A stretch of DNA of 20,431 nucleotides from NCBI GenBank assembly GCA_041394725.1, contig JAWKHR010000079.1, forward strand, positions 1 to 20,431, read 5' to 3'. Position numbers and translations under genes: made by a program. Source of the DNA: JAWKHR01 sp041394725 (GTDB lineage Bacteria > Acidobacteriota > Vicinamibacteria > Vicinamibacterales > SCN-69-37). The notes under the pieces are model-generated. The model searched no databases, was not told where the DNA came from, and was given only the letters and a program-made list of their open reading frames with translations. Numbering within the stretch: the first letter of the stretch is position 1; every line of letters starts with the position of its first letter. Shown in pieces: positions 1 to 6,387 of the stretch.

Positions 1-1
1 G

Positions 2-1750
2 GCCTCGGCCGCGATGGTCACGGCGATCCTGATCGGCGACCGGGCCGCGCTGGACGAGATGGTCCTCGATCGGATGCGCGCGGCGGGCACGTACCACGTG
101 GTGGCCATCTCCGGCGGCAACGTCGCCATCGTCGTCGTGCTGTGCGTGGTGCTGGCGCGGCTGGTGGTGCGCGGGGCGAGGCCGGCGGCGCTCCTGGCCC
201 TGGCGGCGGTCGTCGCCTACGGGCTGATCGTCGGGCGCGAGCCCTCGGTCACGCGCGCGGTCACGGCCGCGACCATCTACCTGGTGCTCGGCCTGGCCGG
301 CCTCAGGCCGGGCGCGTTGCCCGTGCTCGCCCTGGTGGCCGGCGGCATCGCCATCGTCGATCCCCTGCAGGTGATCGACGTGGGCGCCTGGCTGTCGTTC
401 GGTGCCACGGCCGGGCTCGTGCTGGCGGCGCCCCGCTGGATGGCGTGGGCCCGCGGTCGCGCCGGACCGGGGCTGGTGGCGCGGGCGGGCCTGGTGCTGG
501 CGGCGATGGTCGCCGCCACCCTGGCCGCGGAACTCGCCGTGCTGCCGGTGCAGGCGCTGGTGTTCGGACGGGTCGGCCTGGTGGGGCTGGTGGCGAACCT
601 GATCGCGGTGCCGGCGATGACGGTCGTGCAGGCCGCGGGCGCCGTCGCCGTGGTCGCGGCACCATGGGCCCCCGGCCTGGCCTGGATCGCGGCCGGTGGC
701 GCGCACGCCGGGACGACGCTTCTCGTCGAGAGCGCGCGGATCGCCGACGCCGCGCCGTGGTTCGTCTGGCGCACGCCGCCGGCCTCGCCGGCGTGGGCGG
801 CGGTCTACTACGGTGGCGGCATCGGGTGGCTCCTGGCGGATCGGCCGGGCCTCCGGAGGGCCGCCGCAGGCGGCGTGGTGATCGGGGCGATCGCATTGTG
901 CACGGCACCCGCCCTCGGGCGCGCGGTGCCTCCGGCCGATCGGCTGCGCCTGACCGCGATCGACGTCGGGCAGGGGGACGCGCTGCTGCTGCAGTGGCCG
1001 ACCGGCCGGTCGATGCTGGTCGATGCCGGCGGCGGGGACGCCGGGATCGGCGCGCGGGTCGTGGTGCCGGCCGTCCAGGCGGCGGGCGTCCGGCGCCTGG
1101 ACTGGCTCGTGATCACGCACGCCGACCGCGATCACATCGGCGGCGCGCGCGAGGTGGTCCGGGTGCTGCGCCCGCGCGAGATCTGGGACGGTGTGCCGGT
1201 CGAGCCCGACGCGTCTCGCGCGGCGCTCGTGGCGGAGGCCGCGGGCCTGGGGATTCCCTGGCGACAGGTCACGCGCGGCGACGTACTACGCCTGGCCGGC
1301 GTCCGGCTGGAAGTCCGGCATCCGCCGGTGCCCGACTGGGAGCGGCCGCGCGTGCGAAACGACGACTCCGTGGTGCTGCGCGTGACGTATGGCGACGTCA
1401 GCCTCCTGCTCACTGGCGATGCCGGCGCGGAGTTCGAGGCGGCCGGACTGCCGGACGAGGACCACGCGAGATTGCGCGTCCTCAAAGTCGGGCATCACGG
1501 CAGCCGGACCTCGACGAGCGAAGCCTTCGTCGCGCGAGTTCGCCCGGATCTCGCCCTGGTGTCCGTCGGGCGGGGCAACCTGTTCGGTCATCCGGTGCCC
1601 GACGTCCTGGGGCGTCTCGATCGGGCCCGGGCGATCGTGCTCCGCACGGACCGCGACGGGGCTGTCGCGCTCGAGACCGACGGCCGCGTGATCGACGTCC
1701 GTACGGCGATGGGACGACGGTTCCGGGTGCTCGCGTGGCCGGACCCGTGA
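2..1750 (+). CDS. comEC: ComEC/Rec2-family DNA internalization protein, 5'-truncated by the window edge
   Basis: ComEC forms the inner-membrane channel that brings single-stranded DNA into the cell during natural transformation. The frame is open from the first bases, so the N-terminal part (usually an OB-fold region and first membrane helices) lies outside the window; 582 residues remain. Near the left end is the ComEC hallmark AGTYHVVAISGGN, followed by many hydrophobic helices to about residue 300. The C-terminal metallo-beta-lactamase-like domain begins at IDVGQGD (D321) and has HADRDH (373-378), LTGD (D473), HHGS (498-501) and a late GHP histidine (H530), so the nuclease-type metal site looks intact. 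The gene ends in TGA and converges on mazG, whose open frame overlaps its last 465 bases. No other competence gene is visible here. Confidence 0.95.
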   Translation, partial: ASAAMVTAILIGDRAALDEMVLDRMRAAGTYHVVAISGGNVAIVVVLCVVLARLVVRGARPAALLALAAVVAYGLIVGREPSVTRAVTAATIYLVLGLAGLRPGALPVLALVAGGIAIVDPLQVIDVGAWLSFGATAGLVLAAPRWMAWARGRAGPGLVARAGLVLAAMVAATLAAELAVLPVQALVFGRVGLVGLVANLIAVPAMTVVQAAGAVAVVAAPWAPGLAWIAAGGAHAGTTLLVESARIADAAPWFVWRTPPASPAWAAVYYGGGIGWLLADRPGLRRAAAGGVVIGAIALCTAPALGRAVPPADRLRLTAIDVGQGDALLLQWPTGRSMLVDAGGGDAGIGARVVVPAVQAAGVRRLDWLVITHADRDHIGGAREVVRVLRPREIWDGVPVEPDASRAALVAEAAGLGIPWRQVTRGDVLRLAGVRLEVRHPPVPDWERPRVRNDDSVVLRVTYGDVSLLLTGDAGAEFEAAGLPDEDHARLRVLKVGHHGSRTSTSEAFVARVRPDLALVSVGRGNLFGHPVPDVLGRLDRARAIVLRTDRDGAVALETDGRVIDVRTAMGRRFRVLAWPDP

Positions 1751-2788
1751 GGGCGATCTGTGACGCGCGCGCCGCCGCGCGCGAGGCTCCCCGCGCTTGA
1801 CGGCCTGCCAGGCGTCCTCCATCGCGGCGAGGTCCGCGTCGTGGACGGACGACCCCGCGCGGGCGAGGTGCGCCTCGACCTGCGCGAAGCGCGCCGAGAA
1901 CTTGTCGTTCGCGGCGCGGAGCGCGGACTCGGGCTCCACGCCGAGTTGCCGCGACAGGTTGGCGATCGAGAAGAGCAGGTCGCCCATCTCGTCGGCCGCC
2001 CGCGCCGGGCCCTCGGCGAGCGCGGCACGCAGTTCGGCCACCTCCTCCTCGACCTTGTCGAGGACGTCGGCGGCCGAGGGCCAGTCGAACCCGACGGCGG
2101 CGGCGCGAGTGCCGATCTCGTGGGCGCGCAGCAGCGCGGGCAGGGCACGCGGAATGCCGGACAGCACGCCCGCGGCGTCCTTCGAGTCCTGCTGCTCGCG
2201 GGCCTTGATCCGTTCCCACTGTTCGACCACCGCGGCCGCCGACCGGCCCGGCCGGCCCCGGCCGGCCAGCGGCAGGGGCCGCCCAGAGGCGGTGAAGACG
2301 TGCGGGTGACGGCGGATGAGCTTCGCGGTGATGGCCATGACGGCATCGGCGATGTCGAAGCGCCCGGTCTCGGCCGCGAGCTGCGACTGGAAGACGCACT
2401 GGAACAGCACGTCGCCCAGTTCGCCGGCGAGGCCGTCGAGATCGCCGCGGTCGATCGCGTCGAGCGCCTCGTACGTTTCCTCCAGCAGGAACGGCCGCAG
2501 CGTCTCGTGGGTCTGCCGCCGGTCCCACGGACAGCCGGCGAGGGACCGCAGGGTGTCCATGATCCGCACGAGGCGTGCGAAGCCCGACGCCGCGCGCCGG
2601 GCCGTCGCGTCCACGTGCGGCTGGCGCGTCGTCGCGGCGGCGCGCGACCGCCGTTTCGCGGACGTCGTTGCGGCGGCGCGCGACCGCCGCCGAGGCGACC
2701 CCGTCGCGACCGCCCGGGCCGGCCGCGCGGACGCCTTCGGTACCGCCGGCTTCGCGGGTCGCTTCGACCGGGCGCTCTTCGTGCTCAT
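1286..2788 (-). CDS. mazG: MazG nucleoside triphosphate pyrophosphohydrolase with basic N-terminal tail and run-on C-terminus
   Basis: MazG hydrolyses NTPs and dNTPs to the monophosphate and pyrophosphate, cleaning the nucleotide pool. The core (about residues 67-331) has both MazG repeats: GCPWDRRQTHETLRPFLLEE with E103/E104 and a following ELGD, then EEEVAEL (E247-E249) and DEMGDLLF. This core is about 265 residues, the size of E. coli MazG (263). Two parts are unusual. Residues 1-66 are rich in Arg, Lys, Ala, Thr and Ser and contain a duplicated 12-residue unit. After K331, where the family normally ends, the frame stays open for 169 more residues antisense to comEC and stops only at 1286. 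The other two minus-strand frames also lack a stop before 1590, so one nearby indel would not explain this. The functional gene may be only about 1796-2788. Start chosen: ATG at 2788, a few bases downstream of a -10-like element. Confidence 0.85.
   Translation of the reverse strand: MSTKSARSKRPAKPAVPKASARPARAVATGSPRRRSRAAATTSAKRRSRAAATTRQPHVDATARRAASGFARLVRIMDTLRSLAGCPWDRRQTHETLRPFLLEETYEALDAIDRGDLDGLAGELGDVLFQCVFQSQLAAETGRFDIADAVMAITAKLIRRHPHVFTASGRPLPLAGRGRPGRSAAAVVEQWERIKAREQQDSKDAAGVLSGIPRALPALLRAHEIGTRAAAVGFDWPSAADVLDKVEEEVAELRAALAEGPARAADEMGDLLFSIANLSRQLGVEPESALRAANDKFSARFAQVEAHLARAGSSVHDADLAAMEDAWQAVKRGEPRARRRARHRSPSRVRPREHPEPSSHRRTDVDHAAVGLERDSPVAVRAEHDRPGPIETPQDVGHRMTEQVAPPDGHQGEIRANSRDEGFARRGPAAVMPDFEDAQSRVVLVRQSGRLELRAGIASEQEADVAIRHAQHHGVVVSHARPLPVGHRRMPDFQPDAGQA
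2627..2689. repeat. Two-copy 27-bp direct repeat (36-bp period) inside mazG
   Basis: Positions 2627-2653 and 2663-2689 are 27-bp copies differing at one base, offset by 36 bp. Read on the minus strand they encode two copies of a 12-residue unit ending RRSRAAATT in the basic N-terminal tail of MazG. The period is a multiple of three, so copy gain or loss keeps the frame. Confidence 0.85.
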
Positions 2789-2797
2789 CGCGTCGAA

Positions 2798-2807
2798 ATG
2801 CTAGCAT
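2798..2807. promoter_or_regulatory. Palindromic, possibly bidirectional extended -10 between mazG and the PhnP-like gene
   Basis: ATGCTAGCAT is a perfect 10-bp palindrome, so both strands read TGC-TAGCAT, an extended -10 (TGn plus TANNAT). The hexamer lies 8 bases before the GTG at 2816 on the plus strand and 9 bases before the ATG of mazG on the minus strand. A start about 7 bases downstream of each hexamer would give nearly leaderless mRNAs both ways. No good -35 is visible. The short AT-containing island stands out in this GC-rich DNA. Promoter activity is inferred. Confidence 0.5.
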
Positions 2808-2815
2808 CTTGGCCT

Positions 2816-3586
2816 GTGCGTGTTCTGTTCCTGGGCACCGGCACGTCGCACGGTGTCCCGATGATCGGGTGCGACTGCCCGGTCTGCCGGTCCGACGATC
2901 CTCGCGACAACCGGACGCGACCGTCCATCTACCTGGAACTCGACGACGACCGGCGCGTCCTCGTGGACACGACGCCGGACCTGCGGACCCAGGCGCTGCG
3001 GCACGACCTGCGTCGCGTGGACGCGATCCTCTACACGCACGCCCACGTCGACCACGTCATGGGCCTGGACGAGGTGCGGCGGTTCAACGTGCTCAGCGGG
3101 ACCCCGATGCCGATCTTCGGCGACGCGCCGACCCTGGCCTCGATCCAGCGCGCGTTCTCGTACATCTTTCATCCGGCCGCTCCGCGCGGGGGCGGCGTGC
3201 CGGATCTCCGGCTGTGGACCATCGGCGGCGGCCCGTTCTGTCTCGGCCGCCAGGAGGTCGTGCCGGTGCCGATCCAGCACGGGCCGTGGTCCATCCTGGG
3301 GTTCCGCCTGGGACGGTTCGCCTACCTGACCGATTGCAACGGCATTCCGGAGGCGTCGCTGGCGCGGCTCGACGGGCTCGACACGCTCGTCCTCGACGCG
3401 CTGCGCCACCGGCCGCACCCGACCCACTTCAACCTGGCGCAGGCGACGGCCATGGCGCGGCGGATCGGCGCGCGCCGGACCTGGTTCACCCACATCGCGC
3501 ACGAGCTCGGACACGCCGAGACCTGCGCGAGCCTGCCGGACGGCATGGCGCTGGCCCACGACGGCCTGGTCGTCGAGGTCGCCTGA
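2816..3586 (+). CDS. PhnP-like metallo-beta-lactamase-fold hydrolase (phosphodiesterase type)
   Basis: This 256-residue protein resembles PhnP and related metal-dependent phosphodiesterases. It opens with MRVLFLGTGTSHGVP, followed by a C-x-C-x2-C cluster (C19, C21, C24) at the position of the structural zinc site of PhnP. The catalytic metal motif THAHVDH lies at about 74-80. Later come an IQHGPW histidine, the metal-bridging TDCNG aspartate, a DALRHRPHPTH segment and a terminal FTHIAHELGH. No carbon-phosphorus lyase gene is nearby, so the substrate is open; cyclic or other small phosphodiesters are likely. I chose GTG 2816 over the in-frame ATG 2798 because homologues begin at MRVLFLG and the ATG lies inside the likely -10. 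ribF follows after 3 bases, so the two are probably co-transcribed. Confidence 0.9.
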   Translation: MRVLFLGTGTSHGVPMIGCDCPVCRSDDPRDNRTRPSIYLELDDDRRVLVDTTPDLRTQALRHDLRRVDAILYTHAHVDHVMGLDEVRRFNVLSGTPMPIFGDAPTLASIQRAFSYIFHPAAPRGGGVPDLRLWTIGGGPFCLGRQEVVPVPIQHGPWSILGFRLGRFAYLTDCNGIPEASLARLDGLDTLVLDALRHRPHPTHFNLAQATAMARRIGARRTWFTHIAHELGHAETCASLPDGMALAHDGLVVEVA

Positions 3587-3589
3587 TCC

Positions 3590-5644
3590 ATGCAGGTCGT
3601 CCACTTCCCGGATTCGCCCCGGCCGAACTGGCCCCGGCCGGTCGTCGCGCTCGGCAACTTCGACGGTCTGCATCGCGGCCACCTGCGGCTGATGGACGAC
3701 GTGCGCCGGCAGGCGGCCGAGCATGGCGGCACGCCCGCCGCGATGATCTTCGATCCCCACCCGCCGCGCGTCCTGCGTCCGGACAAGGCGCCGCCGCTGC
3801 TGATGACGCTCGAGCAGAAGCTCGAGGCGTTCGAACGCGCGGGCCTCAAGGGCGTGGCCATCGTCCGGTTCACGCCGGAGTTCTCGCGCTGGGAGCCGGA
3901 GCTGTTCGTCGAGACCGTGCTGGTGGACTGGCTGCGCGTGGCGGAGGTGCGGGTGGGCGCGAACTTCCTGTTCGGCCGCGACCGGGCCGGCACGTTTTCC
4001 CTGCTGCGCACGCTCGGCGAGGACCTGGGATTCCGCGTCGAGAAGATCGACCCGGTCCGCTTCAAGGACTTCGTCGTCTCGAGCTCGCGGATCCGGCACC
4101 TCGTCGGCGAGGGACGCGTGGACGAGGCCGGCGCGCTGCTCGGCCACCATTACTTCATCGACGGGACCGTCGTGCACGGCGACGGGCGCGGACGCGAGCT
4201 GGGATACCCCACCGCGAACCTCCGGACCGAGAACGAGCTGGTCCCGCCGCACGGCATCTACGCCACCCTGGCCATCGTGGACGAGGTCTGCCACCCCTCG
4301 GTCAGCAGCCTCGGCGTCCGGCCGACGATCGGCGGGGGACCGGCCACGATCGAGGCTCACCTGCTGGACGGTCCGGCCGACCTGTACGATCGCCGGCTCC
4401 GCCTGGCCTTCGTGAAGTTCCTGCGTCCGGAGGAGCGGTTCGACAGCCTGGACGCGCTGACCGAGGCCATCGGACGGGACTGTCGCCGCGCCCGGACCCT
4501 GTTCGACGCCATCTCCATCGGAACGTCCGGTCCCGGTCAGGGACAGGCCCCGGCCCCGCGCCCGGGCGCCCCGCGGGGCGACCCGGGAGGCCGGCGCGGC
4601 GCCGGGGTGTCCCGGGCGGCGACCCGGGGGGCCGGCGGACGGCGCGGGGCCGGCCGGCTGATAGAATCGCTGTCAACTCATGTCGGACGGCTTCACGCTT
4701 TCGCTGCCAGCCGACGCCAGGTACCGCGGGCTGGCGTCAGAGATCGCCCGGAAGTACGCGGAGTATGCCGGGGGCACCGAGGCGGATGCCACGGCGCTGT
4801 CGGCGGCCGTGGCCGGCGCCGTGGACCAGGCGGCCGGCGAGGCCGGGGAGGGCGACATCCGCGTCGAGTTCCGCGCGGATCCGTCCGGCGTGGACGTGAC
4901 GCTGCACTGGGCGGACGGCTCGTCCGCGCTGCATCACCCGCTGCCGGCCCGGAATCCGTAGCCCGCCCCCATGCGCCTGTACAACACCCTCACGCGGAAG
5001 GAAGAAGACTTCGCGCCCGCCGACGGGCGGACGGTGCGGATGTACACGTGCGGCCTGACGGTCTACGCGCGCGGGCACATCGGCAACTTCCGCACGTTTC
5101 TCAGCCAGGACCTGCTGCGCCGCGTGCTGCGCCACGTCGAGGGCTGGGAGATGCGCCACGTCATGAACTTCACCGACGTGGACGACAAGACGATCCAGGC
5201 CTCGCACGCGGCCGGCGTGCCGCTGCGCGAGTACACCGATCGATACATCGCGGCATTCCTCGAGGACGCGGCGGCGCTCGGGCTCGAGGACGTCGAGGAG
5301 CGGCCGCGCGCGACCGACGAGGCCAACATGCGCGCGATGGTCGACATGGTGAAGGCGCTCGAGGCGCGCGGCCACACCTACACGTCCGACGGATCGATCT
5401 ACTTCCGCATCTCGACGCTGCCCGGCTACGGCAAGCTCGCGCACCTCGACCACGAGGGGATCCAGGCCGGGGCGCGCGTGGACGCGGATACCTACGCCAA
5501 GCAGGACGCCCGCGACTTCGTGCTCTGGAAGGCGACGAAGCCGGGCGAGCCGACCTGGGACTACAGCTGCGGCCCCGGCCGGCCGGGCTGGCACCTCGAG
5601 TGCTCGGCGATGGCGCTGCGGCTGCTGGGCGAGCCGCCGATTGA
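3590..5644 (+). CDS. ribF: Bifunctional riboflavin kinase/FAD synthetase, frame running on past the domain end
   Basis: RibF phosphorylates riboflavin to FMN and adenylylates it to FAD. The N-terminal FAD synthetase domain shows VALGNFDGLHRGH near residue 19, FDPHPPRVLRP near 54, and VGANFLFGRDRAGT and SSSRIRHLV. The C-terminal flavokinase domain shows GRGRELGYPTANL, HGIYA and a LRPEERFDSLDAL end. The conserved protein ends near residue 308 (about 4514), close to E. coli RibF (313 residues). No stop follows: the frame crosses a very GC-rich segment, then runs out of frame over the 93-residue gene and 674 bases of cysS before stopping at 5644. In the other frames the nearest stops are a TGA at 4659-4661 and one near 4899. 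The true product could be shorter; the last 370 or so residues have no recognisable content. GAGG lies upstream of the ATG, inside the preceding gene. Confidence 0.83.
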   Translation: MQVVHFPDSPRPNWPRPVVALGNFDGLHRGHLRLMDDVRRQAAEHGGTPAAMIFDPHPPRVLRPDKAPPLLMTLEQKLEAFERAGLKGVAIVRFTPEFSRWEPELFVETVLVDWLRVAEVRVGANFLFGRDRAGTFSLLRTLGEDLGFRVEKIDPVRFKDFVVSSSRIRHLVGEGRVDEAGALLGHHYFIDGTVVHGDGRGRELGYPTANLRTENELVPPHGIYATLAIVDEVCHPSVSSLGVRPTIGGGPATIEAHLLDGPADLYDRRLRLAFVKFLRPEERFDSLDALTEAIGRDCRRARTLFDAISIGTSGPGQGQAPAPRPGAPRGDPGGRRGAGVSRAATRGAGGRRGAGRLIESLSTHVGRLHAFAASRRQVPRAGVRDRPEVRGVCRGHRGGCHGAVGGRGRRRGPGGRRGRGGRHPRRVPRGSVRRGRDAALGGRLVRAASPAAGPESVARPHAPVQHPHAEGRRLRARRRADGADVHVRPDGLRARAHRQLPHVSQPGPAAPRAAPRRGLGDAPRHELHRRGRQDDPGLARGRRAAARVHRSIHRGIPRGRGGARARGRRGAAARDRRGQHARDGRHGEGARGARPHLHVRRIDLLPHLDAARLRQARAPRPRGDPGRGARGRGYLRQAGRPRLRALEGDEAGRADLGLQLRPRPAGLAPRVLGDGAAAAGRAAD
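4578..4637. repeat. GC-saturated imperfect direct repeat downstream of the RibF domain
   Basis: A 19-bp sequence at 4578-4596 recurs at 4619-4637 with one mismatch (offset 41 bp). It lies in a segment (about 4540-4658) made almost only of G and C, with several CCCGGG and GGCCGG palindromes. It lies between the end of the conserved RibF domain and the promoter-like element of the next gene. The RNA could fold strongly, but no U-run follows, so I do not call it an intrinsic terminator. Confidence 0.7.
4662..4667 (+). promoter_or_regulatory. Extended -10 element before the 93-residue gene
   Basis: TAGAAT matches the TATAAT consensus at 5 of 6 bases and is preceded by TGA, giving an extended -10 (TGn). 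It is 12 bases from the ATG at 4680, so the predicted start site leaves a leader of about 6 bases. No convincing -35 lies in the all-GC sequence upstream. It could drive the 93-residue gene and cysS separately from ribF. Confidence 0.5.
4680..4961 (+). CDS. Small conserved-looking protein resembling a degenerate half HATPase (RsbW-like) domain
   Basis: The 93-residue product has no signal peptide or membrane segment. Its pattern (FTLSLPADARY at 5-15, an amphipathic helix at 17-31, a second helix at 36-55, then IRVEF and VDVTL strands) follows the first half of RsbW/anti-sigma-type HATPase domains. Where the family has the N-box (AVdEavtNa), this protein has AVAGAVDQA: the Glu is G46 and the Asn is Q50. 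The later ATP-binding glycine boxes are absent. ATP binding is therefore unlikely; a protein-interaction role is possible. The family assignment is inference from pattern only. cysS starts 9 bases after its stop, which suggests co-transcription. Codon use fits the genome, and a good -10 precedes the ATG. Confidence 0.65.
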   Translation: MSDGFTLSLPADARYRGLASEIARKYAEYAGGTEADATALSAAVAGAVDQAAGEAGEGDIRVEFRADPSGVDVTLHWADGSSALHHPLPARNP

Positions 5645-6383
5645 CCTGCACGGCGGCGGGATCGACCTGATCTTCCCGCACCACGAGAACGAGATCGCCC
5701 AGGCCGAGGGGGCCACCGGCAAGCCGTTCTCGCGGTTCTGGATGCACACCGAGTTCCTGAACCTCGACAACGAGAAGATGTCGAAGTCGCTCGGCAACGT
5801 CTTCACCGTGCGCGACATCCTGGACCAGGGCTACCGCGCGTCGGCGCTGCGCTACCTGCTGATCTCGGTGCACTACCGCAAGCAGCTCACGTTCAACTGG
5901 GACGTCCTGGCGCAGGCCGAGGCCGCCGTGGGCCGCCTGGCGGACTTCGTCGCGCGCATCGAGACCGTGGCCGCCGGCGCCGCGCATCCCCAGGTCGCCG
6001 CCCGCGTGACCGAGGCGCGCGAGGCGTTCCGCGCGCACGTCCGCGACGACCTCAACGTGCCGGGCGCCCTGGGCGTCGTCTTCGATCTCGTGCGCGACGT
6101 CAACGCCCGGCTGGACGCGGGGGAGGTCGGCGCGCCTGACGCGGTGCAGGTGCGCGACGCGGTGCAGGAGTTCGATCGCGTGCTCGGCGTGCTGGCGCTG
6201 CGCCGCGCCGAGGATGCCGTGCCCCCCATGCCGGTCGAGGAACTCGAGGCGCTCATCGCCGAGCGGCGCGAGGCGCGGCGCGCCCGCGACTTCGCGCGCG
6301 CCGACGGCATCCGCCACACCCTGGAGGCCCGCGGCGTCGTCCTCGAGGACACGCCGGGCGGCACCCGCTGGAAGAGGAAGTGA
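4971..6383 (+). CDS. cysS: Cysteinyl-tRNA synthetase
   Basis: This class I synthetase charges tRNA-Cys with cysteine in the cytoplasm. It has 470 residues, the usual length. The ATP-binding HIGH motif appears as GHIGN at 35-39, preceded by MYTCGLTVY, and KMSKS is intact at 269-273. The zinc ligands expected from E. coli CysRS are present: C27, C211 (HLECSAM), and H237 and E241 in HHENE. DALR and C-terminal helical domains follow. The ATG is 9 bases after the preceding stop and has no Shine-Dalgarno-like sequence (upstream is GCCCGCCCCC), so translation may depend on coupling to the upstream gene. The aminotransferase begins 4 bases after its TGA. Confidence 0.98.
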   Translation: MRLYNTLTRKEEDFAPADGRTVRMYTCGLTVYARGHIGNFRTFLSQDLLRRVLRHVEGWEMRHVMNFTDVDDKTIQASHAAGVPLREYTDRYIAAFLEDAAALGLEDVEERPRATDEANMRAMVDMVKALEARGHTYTSDGSIYFRISTLPGYGKLAHLDHEGIQAGARVDADTYAKQDARDFVLWKATKPGEPTWDYSCGPGRPGWHLECSAMALRLLGEPPIDLHGGGIDLIFPHHENEIAQAEGATGKPFSRFWMHTEFLNLDNEKMSKSLGNVFTVRDILDQGYRASALRYLLISVHYRKQLTFNWDVLAQAEAAVGRLADFVARIETVAAGAAHPQVAARVTEAREAFRAHVRDDLNVPGALGVVFDLVRDVNARLDAGEVGAPDAVQVRDAVQEFDRVLGVLALRRAEDAVPPMPVEELEALIAERREARRARDFARADGIRHTLEARGVVLEDTPGGTRWKRK

Positions 6384-6387
6384 AGCC

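Noticed and set aside
2627..2689. Possible start of a CRISPR-like or minisatellite array
   Set aside because: Only two copies, no spacer diversity, and both copies encode the MazG tail in frame.
1760..2797. Long plus-strand open frame antisense to mazG and continuous with the PhnP-like gene
   Set aside because: The translation is low-complexity and has no domain, while mazG on the other strand has clear motifs. The PhnP-like protein starts naturally at MRVLFLG (2816).
2575..4899. 774-codon plus-strand open frame crossing mazG, the PhnP-like gene and ribF
   Set aside because: It is out of frame with three recognisable genes and shows no family signature.
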